From Microbacterium aurantiacum (GTDB lineage Bacteria; Actinomycetota; Actinomycetes; Actinomycetales; Microbacteriaceae): a DNA stretch of 64,000 nucleotides. The notes under the pieces were generated by a model. That model was not told the DNA's origin, searched no databases, and worked only from the letters and a program-made list of their open reading frames with translations. Where the stretch lies: assembly GCF_021654035.1 (NCBI RefSeq), contig NZ_JAJPDW010000001.1, forward strand, positions 496,001 to 560,000, written 5' to 3'. The position numbers were made by a program, and so were the translations under genes. Shown here piece after piece: positions 1 through 8,521 of this stretch; positions within the stretch are counted from its first letter, which is position 1; the number at the start of each line of letters is the position of its first letter.

Positions 1-220
1 GCGTGAAGGACAGGTAGAGCGAGTACACCATCGGGATGATCGTGAGGCCGAAGAAGCCGATGAGCCAGGGGATGAGGAACCCGTAGCCAGCGAGGGTCTC
101 CTTGCGCTGGCGGGTGCGCTGGCCCGGTCGGGCCGCGGGCGCCTCGGGGCGGTTGCGAGCGCTCAGCGACCGCTTGGAGGTCTTCCCGGTGACGATGACC
201 CTCGTCGTTGTCGTACTCAC
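1..220 (-). CDS. ABC sugar transporter permease, N-terminal part (runs off window)
   Basis: The reading frame opens at a GTG (218-220) preceded by AGGAG and leaves the window after about 73 codons. A basic, Arg-rich cytoplasmic tail of about 40 residues is followed by ETLAGYGFLIPWLIGFFG and a hydrophobic stretch ending in SLYLSFT. That is the usual first membrane segment of MalF/UgpA-type permeases in carbohydrate ABC importers. It lies directly downstream of the solute-binding lipoprotein gene on the same strand, so the two should form one importer. A second permease probably follows outside the window. Confidence 0.8.
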   Translation of the reverse strand, partial: MSTTTTRVIVTGKTSKRSLSARNRPEAPAARPGQRTRQRKETLAGYGFLIPWLIGFFGLTIIPMVYSLYLSFT

Positions 221-293
221 GGTTACTCCTGGTCTCGAGGTGGAGGATGGGGCGAGGGGAGGCCCGAGCGATCCGCCCGGGCCTCCCCGTCGC

Positions 294-1592
294 TCACGAG
301 TTGTTGCTGAGGACGACGTCCATCTCGGTGAAGAAGCGGTCGACCGCGTCCTCCACGGAGATCGTGCCGAAGCCGAGCTCCTGGCCGAGGACCCGGAACT
401 CCTCCTCGAGCGTGCCGTAGCCGACGATCGGCACCGGCGGCGCGTCGCCCAGGCGGTCCTGGATCGAGGCTTCGTAGTCGCGGATCTGCTCGCTCAGCGG
501 GTCGAGGTCGGCTGCTTCCAGCGCGGTCTCGGATGCCGGGAGGCCGCGGTTCGTGCCGAAGATCTCACCCGACTGCGGCGAGTTCACCAGGAAGTTCACG
601 AGGGTCGCGGCGGCTTCCGGGTGATCGGTGTTGGCGGCGATCGAGTGGAGCATCGAGGGCTTGAGGTACAGGTCCTGCGCTCCCTCGACGGTGATGGGCG
701 GGGCGACGAGACCGAGCTCCGGGTATCCCTCGCCCAGCTCGCCGAGGTAGCCGGCGCCGAAGTTGTCCCACGTCAGCTCGCTGGCGGTCAGGGCCGCACC
801 GAAGCCGGACGTCGGGAAGATCTCTTCGAGGCGCTGGGCCGAGATGACAGCTCCCGAGGCGATGACCTCCTGGCCGTCCTCCCAGAACTCCGCCAGGCGG
901 GCCTCGTCGAAGCCGGGCTCGCCGTCTTCGGTGAACAGGGCGCTGCCTTCGGCGCGCAGCTGGATCTCGAAGTTCTGGATGCGACCGGCGTAGTCCGATC
1001 CGCCCCACACCTCGCCGCCGCTGGCCTCGGTGACCTCGCCCATCCACGCGGCGTAGTCGTCCCACGTGCCGCCGGCGAACTCGTCGACGCCGACCTCGGC
1101 GAGGAGGGTCGGGTTGGTGTACATGCCCCAGGCGTTCGTCGACGTGGCGATGCCGTAGGTGGTGCCGCCGACCACGCCGATGTCGAGGATGTTCTGCGGG
1201 ATCGGGTCGGTCTCGATGACGTCGCCGAGGTAGGGGTCGAGATCGAGCAGCAGCCCGTTCTCGGAGTACTGCCGGAGGTAGGAGTAGTCGAACTGCATGA
1301 CGTCGGGCAGGTTGCCGCCGGCGGCCTCGGTCTGGCGACGCTCCCAGAACGCGGGGAAGTCGAGGAACGAGGAGTTCACCGTGATATTCGGGTACTCCTC
1401 CTCGAACGCGGCGATCGCCTCGTTGTACATCTCGGCGCGCACGTCGTTGCCCCAGAAGGCGAGGTCGAGCGTCACCTCCTCGTCGGGGTCGAGGGTTCCT
1501 GCCGGCTCGCTGCCGCCGGCGCAGCCGGCCAGGGCCAGGGCGGCACCGGTCGCGACGGCGATCCCGGTGATGGCCCGCTTCTTGCTGAACAT
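294..1592 (-). CDS. extracellular solute-binding lipoprotein of a sugar ABC importer
   Basis: This 432-residue protein starts with a lipoprotein signal: basic MFSKKR, a hydrophobic core and the lipobox LAGC at about residues 20-23. After cleavage it would be anchored by Cys23. The mature part has family 1 solute-binding features (LDLAFWGNDVRAEMYNEAI, NITVNSSFLDF, MLHSIAANTDHPEAAATLVNFL, GLPAS). It should bind a sugar or oligosaccharide and hand it to the permease at 1-220. The glycosidase, dehydrogenase and LacI genes upstream suggest a plant- or polysaccharide-derived sugar, but the ligand cannot be read from sequence. Transcription probably starts in the 168-bp gap above it, which holds two LacI-type palindromes. 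Confidence 0.9.
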   Translation of the reverse strand: MFSKKRAITGIAVATGAALALAGCAGGSEPAGTLDPDEEVTLDLAFWGNDVRAEMYNEAIAAFEEEYPNITVNSSFLDFPAFWERRQTEAAGGNLPDVMQFDYSYLRQYSENGLLLDLDPYLGDVIETDPIPQNILDIGVVGGTTYGIATSTNAWGMYTNPTLLAEVGVDEFAGGTWDDYAAWMGEVTEASGGEVWGGSDYAGRIQNFEIQLRAEGSALFTEDGEPGFDEARLAEFWEDGQEVIASGAVISAQRLEEIFPTSGFGAALTASELTWDNFGAGYLGELGEGYPELGLVAPPITVEGAQDLYLKPSMLHSIAANTDHPEAAATLVNFLVNSPQSGEIFGTNRGLPASETALEAADLDPLSEQIRDYEASIQDRLGDAPPVPIVGYGTLEEEFRVLGQELGFGTISVEDAVDRFFTEMDVVLSNNS

Positions 1593-1686
1593 CCTTGTCC
1601 TCTCTTGACGTCTGCGTCCGATTCTCGCGCTCGCGACGTCCGTGTCCGATGGTGCGGTGTGAGCGTCTCCGGTGCTTCAGGGTGCT

Positions 1687-1700
1687 GGAAAGCGCTTGCC
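1687..1700. promoter_or_regulatory. LacI-type operator, AAGCGCTT type
   Basis: GGAAAGCGCTTGCC has the palindromic core AAGCGCTT with a central CG step, as LacI-family regulators prefer. The same 14-mer occurs at 8522-8535, just upstream of the PmoA-like gene. Here it lies about 95 bp upstream of the solute-binding protein start. Confidence 0.6.
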
Positions 1701-1718
1701 CGTTACGCTACCCCGCGC

Positions 1719-1730
1719 AAAAACGTTTCG
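1719..1730. promoter_or_regulatory. LacI-type operator, AAACGTTT type
   Basis: AAAAACGTTTCG, with palindromic core AAACGTTT, lies in the gap between the glycosidase and solute-binding protein genes. The identical 12-mer lies upstream of the cluster's own lacI gene at 6727-6738, which suggests one regulator controls both. Confidence 0.6.
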
Positions 1731-1760
1731 CAAGGGTCTTCTCGCAAATCTTGTAACGAT

Positions 1761-2747
1761 TCACGAACGCCGGCAGGTGAGAACGCCGTCCGTGCCCACG
1801 CTCAGCGTCGCCGTGTGGACGGCGCTCCGTCGTGCCGCGTCCGGCGCGGCATCCGCGATCTCGGCGCCGTCCCACCAGGGGTGCGTGAAGTAGTAGAGCC
1901 GGGCGGTGTCGGTCTCGGTATCGACGACCACCATCCCGTGGCGCCCCACCTGCACGCCGAGGTCCGCAGGGCCGTGCTCGCCGAGGATCACGGCATCCGC
2001 CCCGCCCTGTCGCGTCCAGGTGATCGCGTCGTCGGAGCTGTACACCGCCATACCGCGCCACTCGTCGGTGAGGAGGAACCATCGGCCGGCGAGCGCGAAG
2101 GCGTAGGGGCCCTCGTGGGGTCGACCGGCGATCGCGGTCCCCTCGCTCCGCCACGATTCCAGATCGGCGGATGCGGCGACCTTCGTCATCGAGTCCGCGG
2201 CCTCGTCCTTGTGCCAGAGCCGCCACAGCCCGTCCGGGCAGCGGGCGACGGCGGCGTCGATGACCCGATCGCTGTCGAGGGCGAGCGGGCCCCGACGCTC
2301 CCACGTCGCAAGATCGTCGGAGACGTACGCGACGATGTGCCGCGCATGGCCCGGCCATGCGTCCGGGATGCCGTCGATCTCGGTGAGGAACATCCACCAG
2401 CGCCGGTCGTCGTGGATCACCTCCGGCGCCCAGTGGGTCTCGGCGACGGTGACCGGCGGACCGTCGGGGTCGAGGGCGAGCCCGGTGGGCGTCGGCTCCA
2501 GCGTGCCGGCGTAGTCCCAGCGGAGGCCGTCGTCGGAGTGCGCGACGCCGATACGGCTCCCATGCACCCACGCGACGCCGGGTCCGGGGGCGGGATGGCT
2601 CGCCCGGCGCTGGGTGTAGAACATCCACCACGTGCCGTCGTCCGCGCGCACCACCGTCGGGTCGGTCGCCCCGTCGTAGACCGGATCGCGGTAGATCTCG
2701 CCCGGCGCGGGGGCATCGGCGTCCGGCGCCGGTGCCGCCTCAGCCAC
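1761..2747 (-). CDS. GH43-like five-bladed beta-propeller glycosidase
   Basis: This 328-residue cytoplasmic protein has no signal peptide. The GTG start at 2747 overlaps the end of the upstream dehydrogenase gene by 8 bases, so the two are probably translationally coupled. Propeller-type repeats are visible: YDGATDPTVVRADDGTWWMF near the N terminus (the Asp of DPT fits the GH43/GH32 nucleophile or base position), ETHWAPEVIHDDRRWWMFLT, VDAA-like IDAAVARCPDGLWRLWHK and HEGPYAFALAGRWFLLTDE (the Glu fits the general acid position). Such proteins act on arabinosides, xylosides or fructosides. The substrate is not determined here. The open frame extends to 2933, but that part overlaps the dehydrogenase and looks non-coding. 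Confidence 0.75.
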   Translation of the reverse strand: MAEAAPAPDADAPAPGEIYRDPVYDGATDPTVVRADDGTWWMFYTQRRASHPAPGPGVAWVHGSRIGVAHSDDGLRWDYAGTLEPTPTGLALDPDGPPVTVAETHWAPEVIHDDRRWWMFLTEIDGIPDAWPGHARHIVAYVSDDLATWERRGPLALDSDRVIDAAVARCPDGLWRLWHKDEAADSMTKVAASADLESWRSEGTAIAGRPHEGPYAFALAGRWFLLTDEWRGMAVYSSDDAITWTRQGGADAVILGEHGPADLGVQVGRHGMVVVDTETDTARLYYFTHPWWDGAEIADAAPDAARRSAVHTATLSVGTDGVLTCRRS

Positions 2748-3825
2748 GCAGGTCGCGCACCGGGCTCGCGAAGCCGCGGCGGTGCGTGGGATGGGTGGCG
2801 AGATCGTCCGGGGTGACCGGGCGTCCGTCGTCGGCGGCCGAGGCGTAGACGGCGGCCACCAGCTCGAACGAGCGCGCGGGTGCGTCGGCGGTGGGCGGCA
2901 GCGGCGCTCCGGTCCGGAGGGCCGCGAAGACATCGCGCATGAGGGGATCGTGCCCGCTGGGTTCCTCGACGTCGGGGAGCGCCCATGCGGCGGCCTCGTC
3001 CTCGAATCCGGGCGCCGGGGTGATCTTCCAGTTGTCGTGCCCGTGGCCGTAGAGATGGTCCACCGTGATCGTGGCGCGCTGGGTGTCGATGCGGATCGTG
3101 CTGATCTCGCGCGGCGACACCGCGCTCGTGATCATCTGCGCCACGGTCCCCTGCGCGAACCGGATCGTGGCGGTCGACACGTCCTCCGTCGCGGTCTCGC
3201 GGTCCAGGCGCCACAGGCGCGCCTCCACCTCCGCCCAGTCGCCGAGGAGGAACGCGAGGAGATCCAGCTGATGGATGCCGTGCCCGAGCGTGGGTCCGCC
3301 GCCCTCGGTCTCCCACTTCCCGCGCCACGGCACGGCGAAGTAGTCGGCATCGCGGAACCACAGTGTCTGGCACAGGGCGACCAGCGGGCGACCCAGCGCG
3401 CCGGAGTCGAGGAGCCCCTTCACGTGCGCGGCGGCGGTGCCGGTGCGCTGCTGGAAGACGACCGCCAGCCGTCGGTCCACGGCGGCCGCAGCCGCGCGCA
3501 TCGCGTCGAGCTCGTCGAGGCTGGGTGCCGGGGGCTTCTCGACGATCACGTGCGCCCCCGAGGAGAGGGCGGCGATCGCCTGCGCTGCGTGGGCCACCGG
3601 CGGCGTGCACACGTGGACGACGTCGGGCGCCGCATCCTGCAGCAGCGTGTCGAGGTCGTCGTACACGACGACGCCCTCGCGACCGGCCGCGAAGGCCTCC
3701 GCGGAGGGCCGCGAGAGGTCGGTCACGGCGACGAGGGTCGCACCGGGGTCGACGTCGATGGCGTGGCGGTGGGCGTGGGCGATCGCGCCCGTGCCGACGA
3801 TGGCGCAGCGCAGCGGTTCGGTCAT
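2740..3825 (-). CDS. Gfo/Idh/MocA family NAD(P)-dependent oxidoreductase
   Basis: A 361-residue protein of normal family length. The N-terminal Rossmann fold is clear: CAIVGTGAIAHAHRHAIDVD (GxGxxA), then DVVHVCTPPVAHAAQAIAAL and the catalytic-type VIVEKPPAPSLDELDAM (EKP motif, about residues 95-97). The C-terminal alpha/beta domain includes GGGPTLGHGIHQLDLLAFLLGD, with the GxxxDxGxHxxD-like histidine. Members oxidise or reduce sugars, inositols and their derivatives. In this cluster it probably processes the imported or hydrolysed sugar. It sits between the ABC exporter gene and the glycosidase gene on the same strand. Confidence 0.9.
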   Translation of the reverse strand: MTEPLRCAIVGTGAIAHAHRHAIDVDPGATLVAVTDLSRPSAEAFAAGREGVVVYDDLDTLLQDAAPDVVHVCTPPVAHAAQAIAALSSGAHVIVEKPPAPSLDELDAMRAAAAAVDRRLAVVFQQRTGTAAAHVKGLLDSGALGRPLVALCQTLWFRDADYFAVPWRGKWETEGGGPTLGHGIHQLDLLAFLLGDWAEVEARLWRLDRETATEDVSTATIRFAQGTVAQMITSAVSPREISTIRIDTQRATITVDHLYGHGHDNWKITPAPGFEDEAAAWALPDVEEPSGHDPLMRDVFAALRTGAPLPPTADAPARSFELVAAVYASAADDGRPVTPDDLATHPTHRRGFASPVRDLRG

Positions 3826-3859
3826 GCGGCGGTCCTTTCGGGAGAGGTGTCGGGGTGGA

Positions 3860-5638
3860 TCACGGGGTGATCCCCGCCTGGGTCGCGTGCAGGTGCGAGT
3901 ATCGTCCGGCGCGCGCGAGGAGGTCGTCGTGGGCGCCCTCCTCGACGATCTCGCCGTGCTCCAGCACGATGATGCGGTCGGCTTGGCGGATCGTGGAGAG
4001 CCGGTGGGCGACCACGAGGGTCGTTCGACCGCGCATGAGTCTCGTCAGAGCGCTCTTGACCAGCTCCTCCGATTCGGGGTCGAGGGCGCTGGTGGCTTCG
4101 TCGAGCAAGAGGATCCGGAGGTCGCGGACGAGGGCACGAGCGATCGCGAGGCGCTGGCGCTGACCTCCGGACAGGCGCGCGCCGCGCTCGCCGACGACGG
4201 TGTTCCAGCCGTCCGGAAGCCGGTCGACGAACTCCGCGGCGTTCGCGTCGACGAGCGCGGCGCGGATGCGGTCGTCTTCGACGTCGTCGCGGCCGTACGC
4301 GATGTTCTCGCGGATCGTGCCCTCGAAGAGAACCGACTCCTGCGGGACGACCGAGACGTGACGCCGGGCGGTGCGCAGATCCAGCTCCTGCATGTCCGCG
4401 CCGTCGAGGAGGATGCGCCCGGATGTGGGGCGGACGAAGCCGAGCACGAGGTTGAGCATCGTGGACTTGCCCGACCCGGACGACCCGACGAAGGCGACGG
4501 TCTCGCCCGCGGCGATCGACAGCGACACGTCGTGGACGGCATCCCGATCCGCGTCGGGGTAGCGGTGACTCACCCGCTCGAGGTCGAGGCGGCCCGAGAC
4601 CTCGGGGACGGCGCGCTTGCCCTCGTTCTGCTCGAGGTCAGGCTCCTGCAGCACCTCGGCGATGGAGCGCATGGACTCCAGGCCCCGGGCGCCGACCGGG
4701 ATGAGCATGAGCAGCGCCGTCAGCCCCTGTGTCAGCAGCGTGAAGTAGGTCGAGAGCAGGACGACTTCGCCGGGGGTGATCGGAAGGATGCCGGAGAGCG
4801 AGAAGACGGCGGCGAGGACGAGGCATCCGAGTCCGAGCAGCTGCATGCTCACCCACGACAGTGACGCGACGTGCCCGTTGAGCATGTCGAGGTGCAGGCC
4901 CGCCCGACGGACCCCGTCCGCTCCCGTCGCCACGCGCGAGACCGCGGTGCGCTCGAGGCCGTGGGCGCGGGTGACCGGGATGAGCGAGGCCATCTCGCCG
5001 ACGCGCGCGGCGAAGCCCTCGACCTCGCGCCGGAAGACCTCGTTGCGCACGCGAGACCGGCGCCCCAGCACCCACCGCAGGCCGAGGGCGATCGGAACAG
5101 CGAGGGCGTAGACGGGGAGGAACTCCGGCACCGCGATCGCGGTCATCGCCAGAGCTCCGCAGAGCACCATGATCGACGACAGCAGGGGGTGCGTCACCTG
5201 CTGCAGCATGAGCTCGACGTTCTCCACGTCGCGCACGACCTTGGTCTGCACGATCGACGAGCTGACGCGCGTGTGGTACCCGATCGACAGGCTCTGCAGG
5301 CGCGCCGCAAGGGAGTTGCGGAGGTCGGCGCCGGTGTCGCGGACGACGGTCATGAAGTTCCGTGTGTAGACGATGTGCATCGGATAGTTCTGCAGCAGCA
5401 GGACGCCGGCGATCGCGAACCAGCCGAGCACGGTCCGCACATCGCCCCCGGTGGCGACGATGTCGATGATCTCGGCGGTGACCACCGGGAGGAACCACAG
5501 CGGGATCTCCTTCATCGTGAACGCCAGGATCGCGCCCGTCATGCGCGCGGGTCGACGCGCGAGCAGACGCAGCACCGACCGCGCCGGCCGCTGGCCGTCG
5601 ACGACGCGAACCGCGTCGGTAAGCGCTTTCTGGGTCAT
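3860..5638 (-). CDS. ABC transporter half-molecule: fused membrane and ATPase domains
   Basis: This 592-residue protein has an exporter-type membrane domain of about six segments (residues about 30-310) followed by a full nucleotide-binding domain. The domain shows Walker A GSSGSGKST, Q-loop SVVPQESVLFEG, signature LSGGQRQRLAIARAL, Walker B ILLLDEATSALD and H-loop VVAHRLSTIRQ. All catalytic residues are present, so it can work as a homodimer. It is a lipid/multidrug/oligosaccharide exporter type, not the importer ATPase of the neighbouring permease (those use a shared MsmX-like ATPase). Its presence inside a sugar-import cluster is unusual. A LacI-type palindrome overlaps its first codons. 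Confidence 0.9.
   Translation of the reverse strand: MTQKALTDAVRVVDGQRPARSVLRLLARRPARMTGAILAFTMKEIPLWFLPVVTAEIIDIVATGGDVRTVLGWFAIAGVLLLQNYPMHIVYTRNFMTVVRDTGADLRNSLAARLQSLSIGYHTRVSSSIVQTKVVRDVENVELMLQQVTHPLLSSIMVLCGALAMTAIAVPEFLPVYALAVPIALGLRWVLGRRSRVRNEVFRREVEGFAARVGEMASLIPVTRAHGLERTAVSRVATGADGVRRAGLHLDMLNGHVASLSWVSMQLLGLGCLVLAAVFSLSGILPITPGEVVLLSTYFTLLTQGLTALLMLIPVGARGLESMRSIAEVLQEPDLEQNEGKRAVPEVSGRLDLERVSHRYPDADRDAVHDVSLSIAAGETVAFVGSSGSGKSTMLNLVLGFVRPTSGRILLDGADMQELDLRTARRHVSVVPQESVLFEGTIRENIAYGRDDVEDDRIRAALVDANAAEFVDRLPDGWNTVVGERGARLSGGQRQRLAIARALVRDLRILLLDEATSALDPESEELVKSALTRLMRGRTTLVVAHRLSTIRQADRIIVLEHGEIVEEGAHDDLLARAGRYSHLHATQAGITP
5618..5630. promoter_or_regulatory. possible LacI-type operator inside the start of the ABC exporter gene
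   Basis: GGTAAGCGCTTTC has the same AAGCGCTT core as the sites at 1687 and 8522. It overlaps codons 3-7 of the exporter gene, a position where a bound repressor could block transcription. Being coding, it could also be chance. Confidence 0.35.
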
Positions 5639-5671
5639 GCGGCCATGCTACGCCGAGAGGCGGGTCCGGTG

Positions 5672-6682
5672 TCACCCCGACCCGGTGGAGGCGCGTGCGA
5701 TGAGCTCCGGCGCGTAGACGACCGCGGGGTCGGGGGGCGGCGCCTCGCCCGCGATCGCGGCTATGAGGAGCTCGGCCGCACGCCGACCCATCTCCCGCGC
5801 CGGCTGACGGATGCTGGTGAGGGGGACGGTCGCGATGGCGGCGAACTCGATGTCGTCGTAGCCGACGACGGCGATGTCCTCGGGAACGCGGACGCCGTGC
5901 GACAGGAGGCCGTGGACGAGTCCGATGGCGAGGTGATCGTTCGAGGTGACGATGCCGTCGGGCCGGGATGCGGCATCCCGCGCGGCGATCGCGGCGCCGA
6001 ACGCGATCCCGGTCTCGGAGGTGGTGCGGCGGGTCCAGATCGGTTCCACGGTGGCGCCGGCCACCTGCGCCACGGCGGCGCGGGTGCCCGCGAGGCGCTC
6101 GCGCTCCTGCCGCACCTCCTCGCGGGCCCCGACGAAGGCGAGGCGGCGGCGGCCGCACGCGAGGAGATGCTCGGCGGCGAGGCGTCCTCCGGCGACGTCG
6201 TCGAACGAGACGGACGGGAGGATGCCGGCGTCGTCGACGGCGTCGACCATCACGACCGGGACGCCGCGGGCGCGCAGGCGCGCGATCCCTGGTGACGGGT
6301 CGCCGAACGGACTCACCAGGGCGCCCTCGACCTGCACCCGGTCGAAGAGCTCGAGGTGGTGGCTCTCGCGGGCGGCGTCGTCGCTGGCGTTGCCGACGAG
6401 GATGCTCAGCCCGGCCGCCGCCGCGGCATCCTCCGCTCCGGCGACAAGCTCGGCGAAGAAGGGGTTGGCGATGTTGATCACCGTCATGCCGAGCAGGCCG
6501 CTGCGACCGGCGCGGAGCTGGCGTGCGGCGTGCAGCGGAACGTAGCCGAGGTCGTCGGCGATGGTGCGGATGCGGGCGCCGAGGGCGGCGCTCACCTGCT
6601 CGGGGTGGTTCAGCGCGTTGCTGACCGTGCTGATCGACACGCCGGCGCGGGCGGCGACGTCACGGATGCCTACGCGCTTCAT
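5672..6682 (-). CDS. LacI family transcriptional regulator
   Basis: This 336-residue protein starts at the ATG at 6682, which gives the classic N terminus MKRVGIRDVAARAGVSISTV: a helix-turn-helix followed by the hinge helix (AARQLRAGRSGLLGMTVI at about residues 48-65). The periplasmic-binding-protein-like effector domain fills the rest (NIANPFFAELVAGAEDAA, VGYDDIEFAAIATVPLTSIR). It should repress this cluster and respond to a sugar or sugar phosphate. An AAACGTTT palindrome lies 45 bp upstream of its start, so it is probably autoregulated. The open frame continues upstream to 6946 but overlaps non-coding DNA. Confidence 0.93.
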   Translation of the reverse strand: MKRVGIRDVAARAGVSISTVSNALNHPEQVSAALGARIRTIADDLGYVPLHAARQLRAGRSGLLGMTVINIANPFFAELVAGAEDAAAAAGLSILVGNASDDAARESHHLELFDRVQVEGALVSPFGDPSPGIARLRARGVPVVMVDAVDDAGILPSVSFDDVAGGRLAAEHLLACGRRRLAFVGAREEVRQERERLAGTRAAVAQVAGATVEPIWTRRTTSETGIAFGAAIAARDAASRPDGIVTSNDHLAIGLVHGLLSHGVRVPEDIAVVGYDDIEFAAIATVPLTSIRQPAREMGRRAAELLIAAIAGEAPPPDPAVVYAPELIARASTGSG

Positions 6683-6726
6683 CACGGCCGCCTCGATCTC
6701 GGTCCCTCGCGCATCGCCGCGGGAGG

Positions 6727-6738
6727 AAAAACGTTTCG
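6727..6738. promoter_or_regulatory. LacI-type operator upstream of lacI
   Basis: AAAAACGTTTCG is identical to the site at 1719-1730. It lies in the 163-bp gap upstream of the LacI-family gene and fits an autoregulatory operator. Confidence 0.6.
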
Positions 6739-6845
6739 GGGCCGAGGCTAGCCCAGCCGTGCGCCGCGGCCAAACCGCCGCGCGGACGCGTTCGTGTGGC
6801 GCTCGTCGCCCCCTCGTGCCCGCCGAGGCGGCCACGGCTGCCACC

Positions 6846-7583
6846 TCAACGCGCCGGAAGGGCCTCCGCGCGGGGCCAGACGCGCAGGCGTCCGCACATC
6901 CCGAAGCGCTCGCCCGGTTCCGCGTCGGCGCGGGCGACACGCGCATCGCTCAGGATGCCGGCATCCGCCGTCGCGAGCGCGTCGAGCTGTGCGCGCGTGC
7001 GCTCCGTCTCGCGGGCGACCGTGGCCTCCCACAGGGCGGACCACGCCGCGACCCTCGGGTGGACGAGCCGCGCGGCGCGCGCGTGGAGCGCCGCGAGCGC
7101 CATGGCCGGGCCGTCGCGCTCGACGGCGGCGAGGAGCTCCGCGTAGCCGGCGAGGGCGAGGTCGCGGCGGGCGCGGGCGGCGGTGGCGAGGGTCTTCTCG
7201 TCGCCGGTGTCCGGCAGGGCCGCCGCGGCGCGATAAGCGGCGGCGTCGTCCAGGATGTCGGAGGGGAAGGTGAGCACGGCGTCGCCCGCCTCGGGGAGGC
7301 CCGCGTTCTGCATGACCACAAGGAGTTCGAGTCGATCGTGGTTCACGAGGCGGTGCACGGTGCCCGGGGAGAACCACGCCGTCACCCCGTCCGTGAGCGG
7401 GGTCACGGCGAGGCCGTCGGGGGTGAGCGTGTGCACCTCGCCGGAACCGCTGAGGACGACGTACCCCTCACTCGACGCCGTGTGCAGGTGCGGTGAGCCG
7501 CCCGGCACTCCGTCCGCATCAGGCCAGTCGTAGACGCGGAGCCGGCTCGCGGCCACGCTGCCCGGGAAGAGCGGGGTGGTCAC
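6846..7583 (-). CDS. cupin domain protein
   Basis: This 245-residue protein starts at a GTG that overlaps the TGA of the PmoA-like gene (GTGA, 7580-7583), so the two are coupled. Residues about 25-110 form a cupin: SPHLHTASSEGYVVLSGSGE carries the metal-binding HxH...E, and WFSPGTVHRLVNHDRLELLV carries the second-motif His. The rest is an Ala-rich helical region of unknown role. Such proteins may be sugar-binding, isomerase-like or regulatory. Its place beside PmoA suggests a role in metabolism of the cluster's sugar, but the activity is unknown. Confidence 0.75.
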   Translation of the reverse strand: MTTPLFPGSVAASRLRVYDWPDADGVPGGSPHLHTASSEGYVVLSGSGEVHTLTPDGLAVTPLTDGVTAWFSPGTVHRLVNHDRLELLVVMQNAGLPEAGDAVLTFPSDILDDAAAYRAAAALPDTGDEKTLATAARARRDLALAGYAELLAAVERDGPAMALAALHARAARLVHPRVAAWSALWEATVARETERTRAQLDALATADAGILSDARVARADAEPGERFGMCGRLRVWPRAEALPAR

Positions 7584-8497
7584 AGGGCGAACTCCGCCGC
7601 GATGACGCGGGTCTCGTCCGGCGTCCAGACGCGGTCGCCGATCACCCAGCGGTGCGCGAGCGCGAGCTCGGCATCCGGGTCGAGAGTGATCGCCTCCGCG
7701 AACGCGGGGGAGGGCGCGAGGATCGGGAACGGCTCGCTCCGCACGAACCACCGGATCGCGGGATCGGCGGTCGAGCTCCCCGCGAACGCGAGCACGGTGC
7801 CGCCCCCGTCGACCTCGTCGTGCTCGCCGGAGAGCGCGATCCACTCCGCCGTCGATCCCATCACCGCGGCGGGGTCGGCCGCATCCGCCTCGGGCGCGGC
7901 CGAGCTGAGGACGCGTCCCCCGGTCCACGCGCGCGCGAGCCGCAGCGCGACCCCGGTGTAGCCGGCGTTCGGGCGCCCCTGCGTCGTGGGGCTGCCGAGT
8001 TCGAGCGGGCGGCTACTGATGTTGCGCAGCGTCGTGGTGACGTCCAGTGACCACAGTCCTCGGGCGCGATCGAGGCCATGGAAGCGGTGCCGCCGCTCCT
8101 CCGCGATCCATGCGTCGCCCGCGCGCGTGATCCAGGTCAGACTCTCGGTGAACGACACCTCCTCCCCGGCATCCTCGGTCGCCGTGAAGGCATCGTGGCG
8201 GATGGTCCCGACATTGTCCCGGGCGACGTAGCCGAGCCCGTCGACGTAGGTCGGTCCGCCCCAGAAGTTCTCGCCGGACACATGAGTCCAGGTCACCTGC
8301 AGGCCCTTGTGCCACCGGTGATCCCACGGGCGGTAGGCCGAGACGACGGCGCCGTCGAGCGTCCGCACGGGATGGAGATACGGCTTTTCGCCGCCCTCGG
8401 CCTCGGGCACGGGGTCGAAGACGTAGTGGGCGATCTCGATTCCGGATGCCGCGACCGAGGCGGCGGCATCCGTGAGGTCCAGGGTGAAGTCGGCCAT
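7580..8497 (-). CDS. PmoA-like protein (DUF6807 family)
   Basis: This 305-residue protein resembles the family annotated as PmoA or DUF6807 in actinobacterial carbohydrate clusters, recognised from its beta-rich pattern and the blocks PWDHRWHKGLQVTWTHVSG, NFWGGPTYV and TTTLRNISSRPLELGSPTTQ. The name comes from proximity to methane monooxygenase genes and gives no function. Members usually sit next to Gfo/Idh/MocA dehydrogenases and LacI regulators, as here. There is no signal peptide. The start is ATG 8497, and a LacI-type palindrome lies only 25 bp upstream, so it probably heads its own LacI-controlled transcript with the cupin gene. Confidence 0.8.
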   Translation of the reverse strand: MADFTLDLTDAAASVAASGIEIAHYVFDPVPEAEGGEKPYLHPVRTLDGAVVSAYRPWDHRWHKGLQVTWTHVSGENFWGGPTYVDGLGYVARDNVGTIRHDAFTATEDAGEEVSFTESLTWITRAGDAWIAEERRHRFHGLDRARGLWSLDVTTTLRNISSRPLELGSPTTQGRPNAGYTGVALRLARAWTGGRVLSSAAPEADAADPAAVMGSTAEWIALSGEHDEVDGGGTVLAFAGSSTADPAIRWFVRSEPFPILAPSPAFAEAITLDPDAELALAHRWVIGDRVWTPDETRVIAAEFAL

Positions 8498-8521
8498 GCC
8501 GCCATTCTCGCCCAGATGGGC

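Noticed and set aside
102..2816. A 904-codon plus-strand open frame over the sugar cluster start
   Set aside because: It runs opposite to the solute-binding protein and glycosidase genes and shows only shadow composition.
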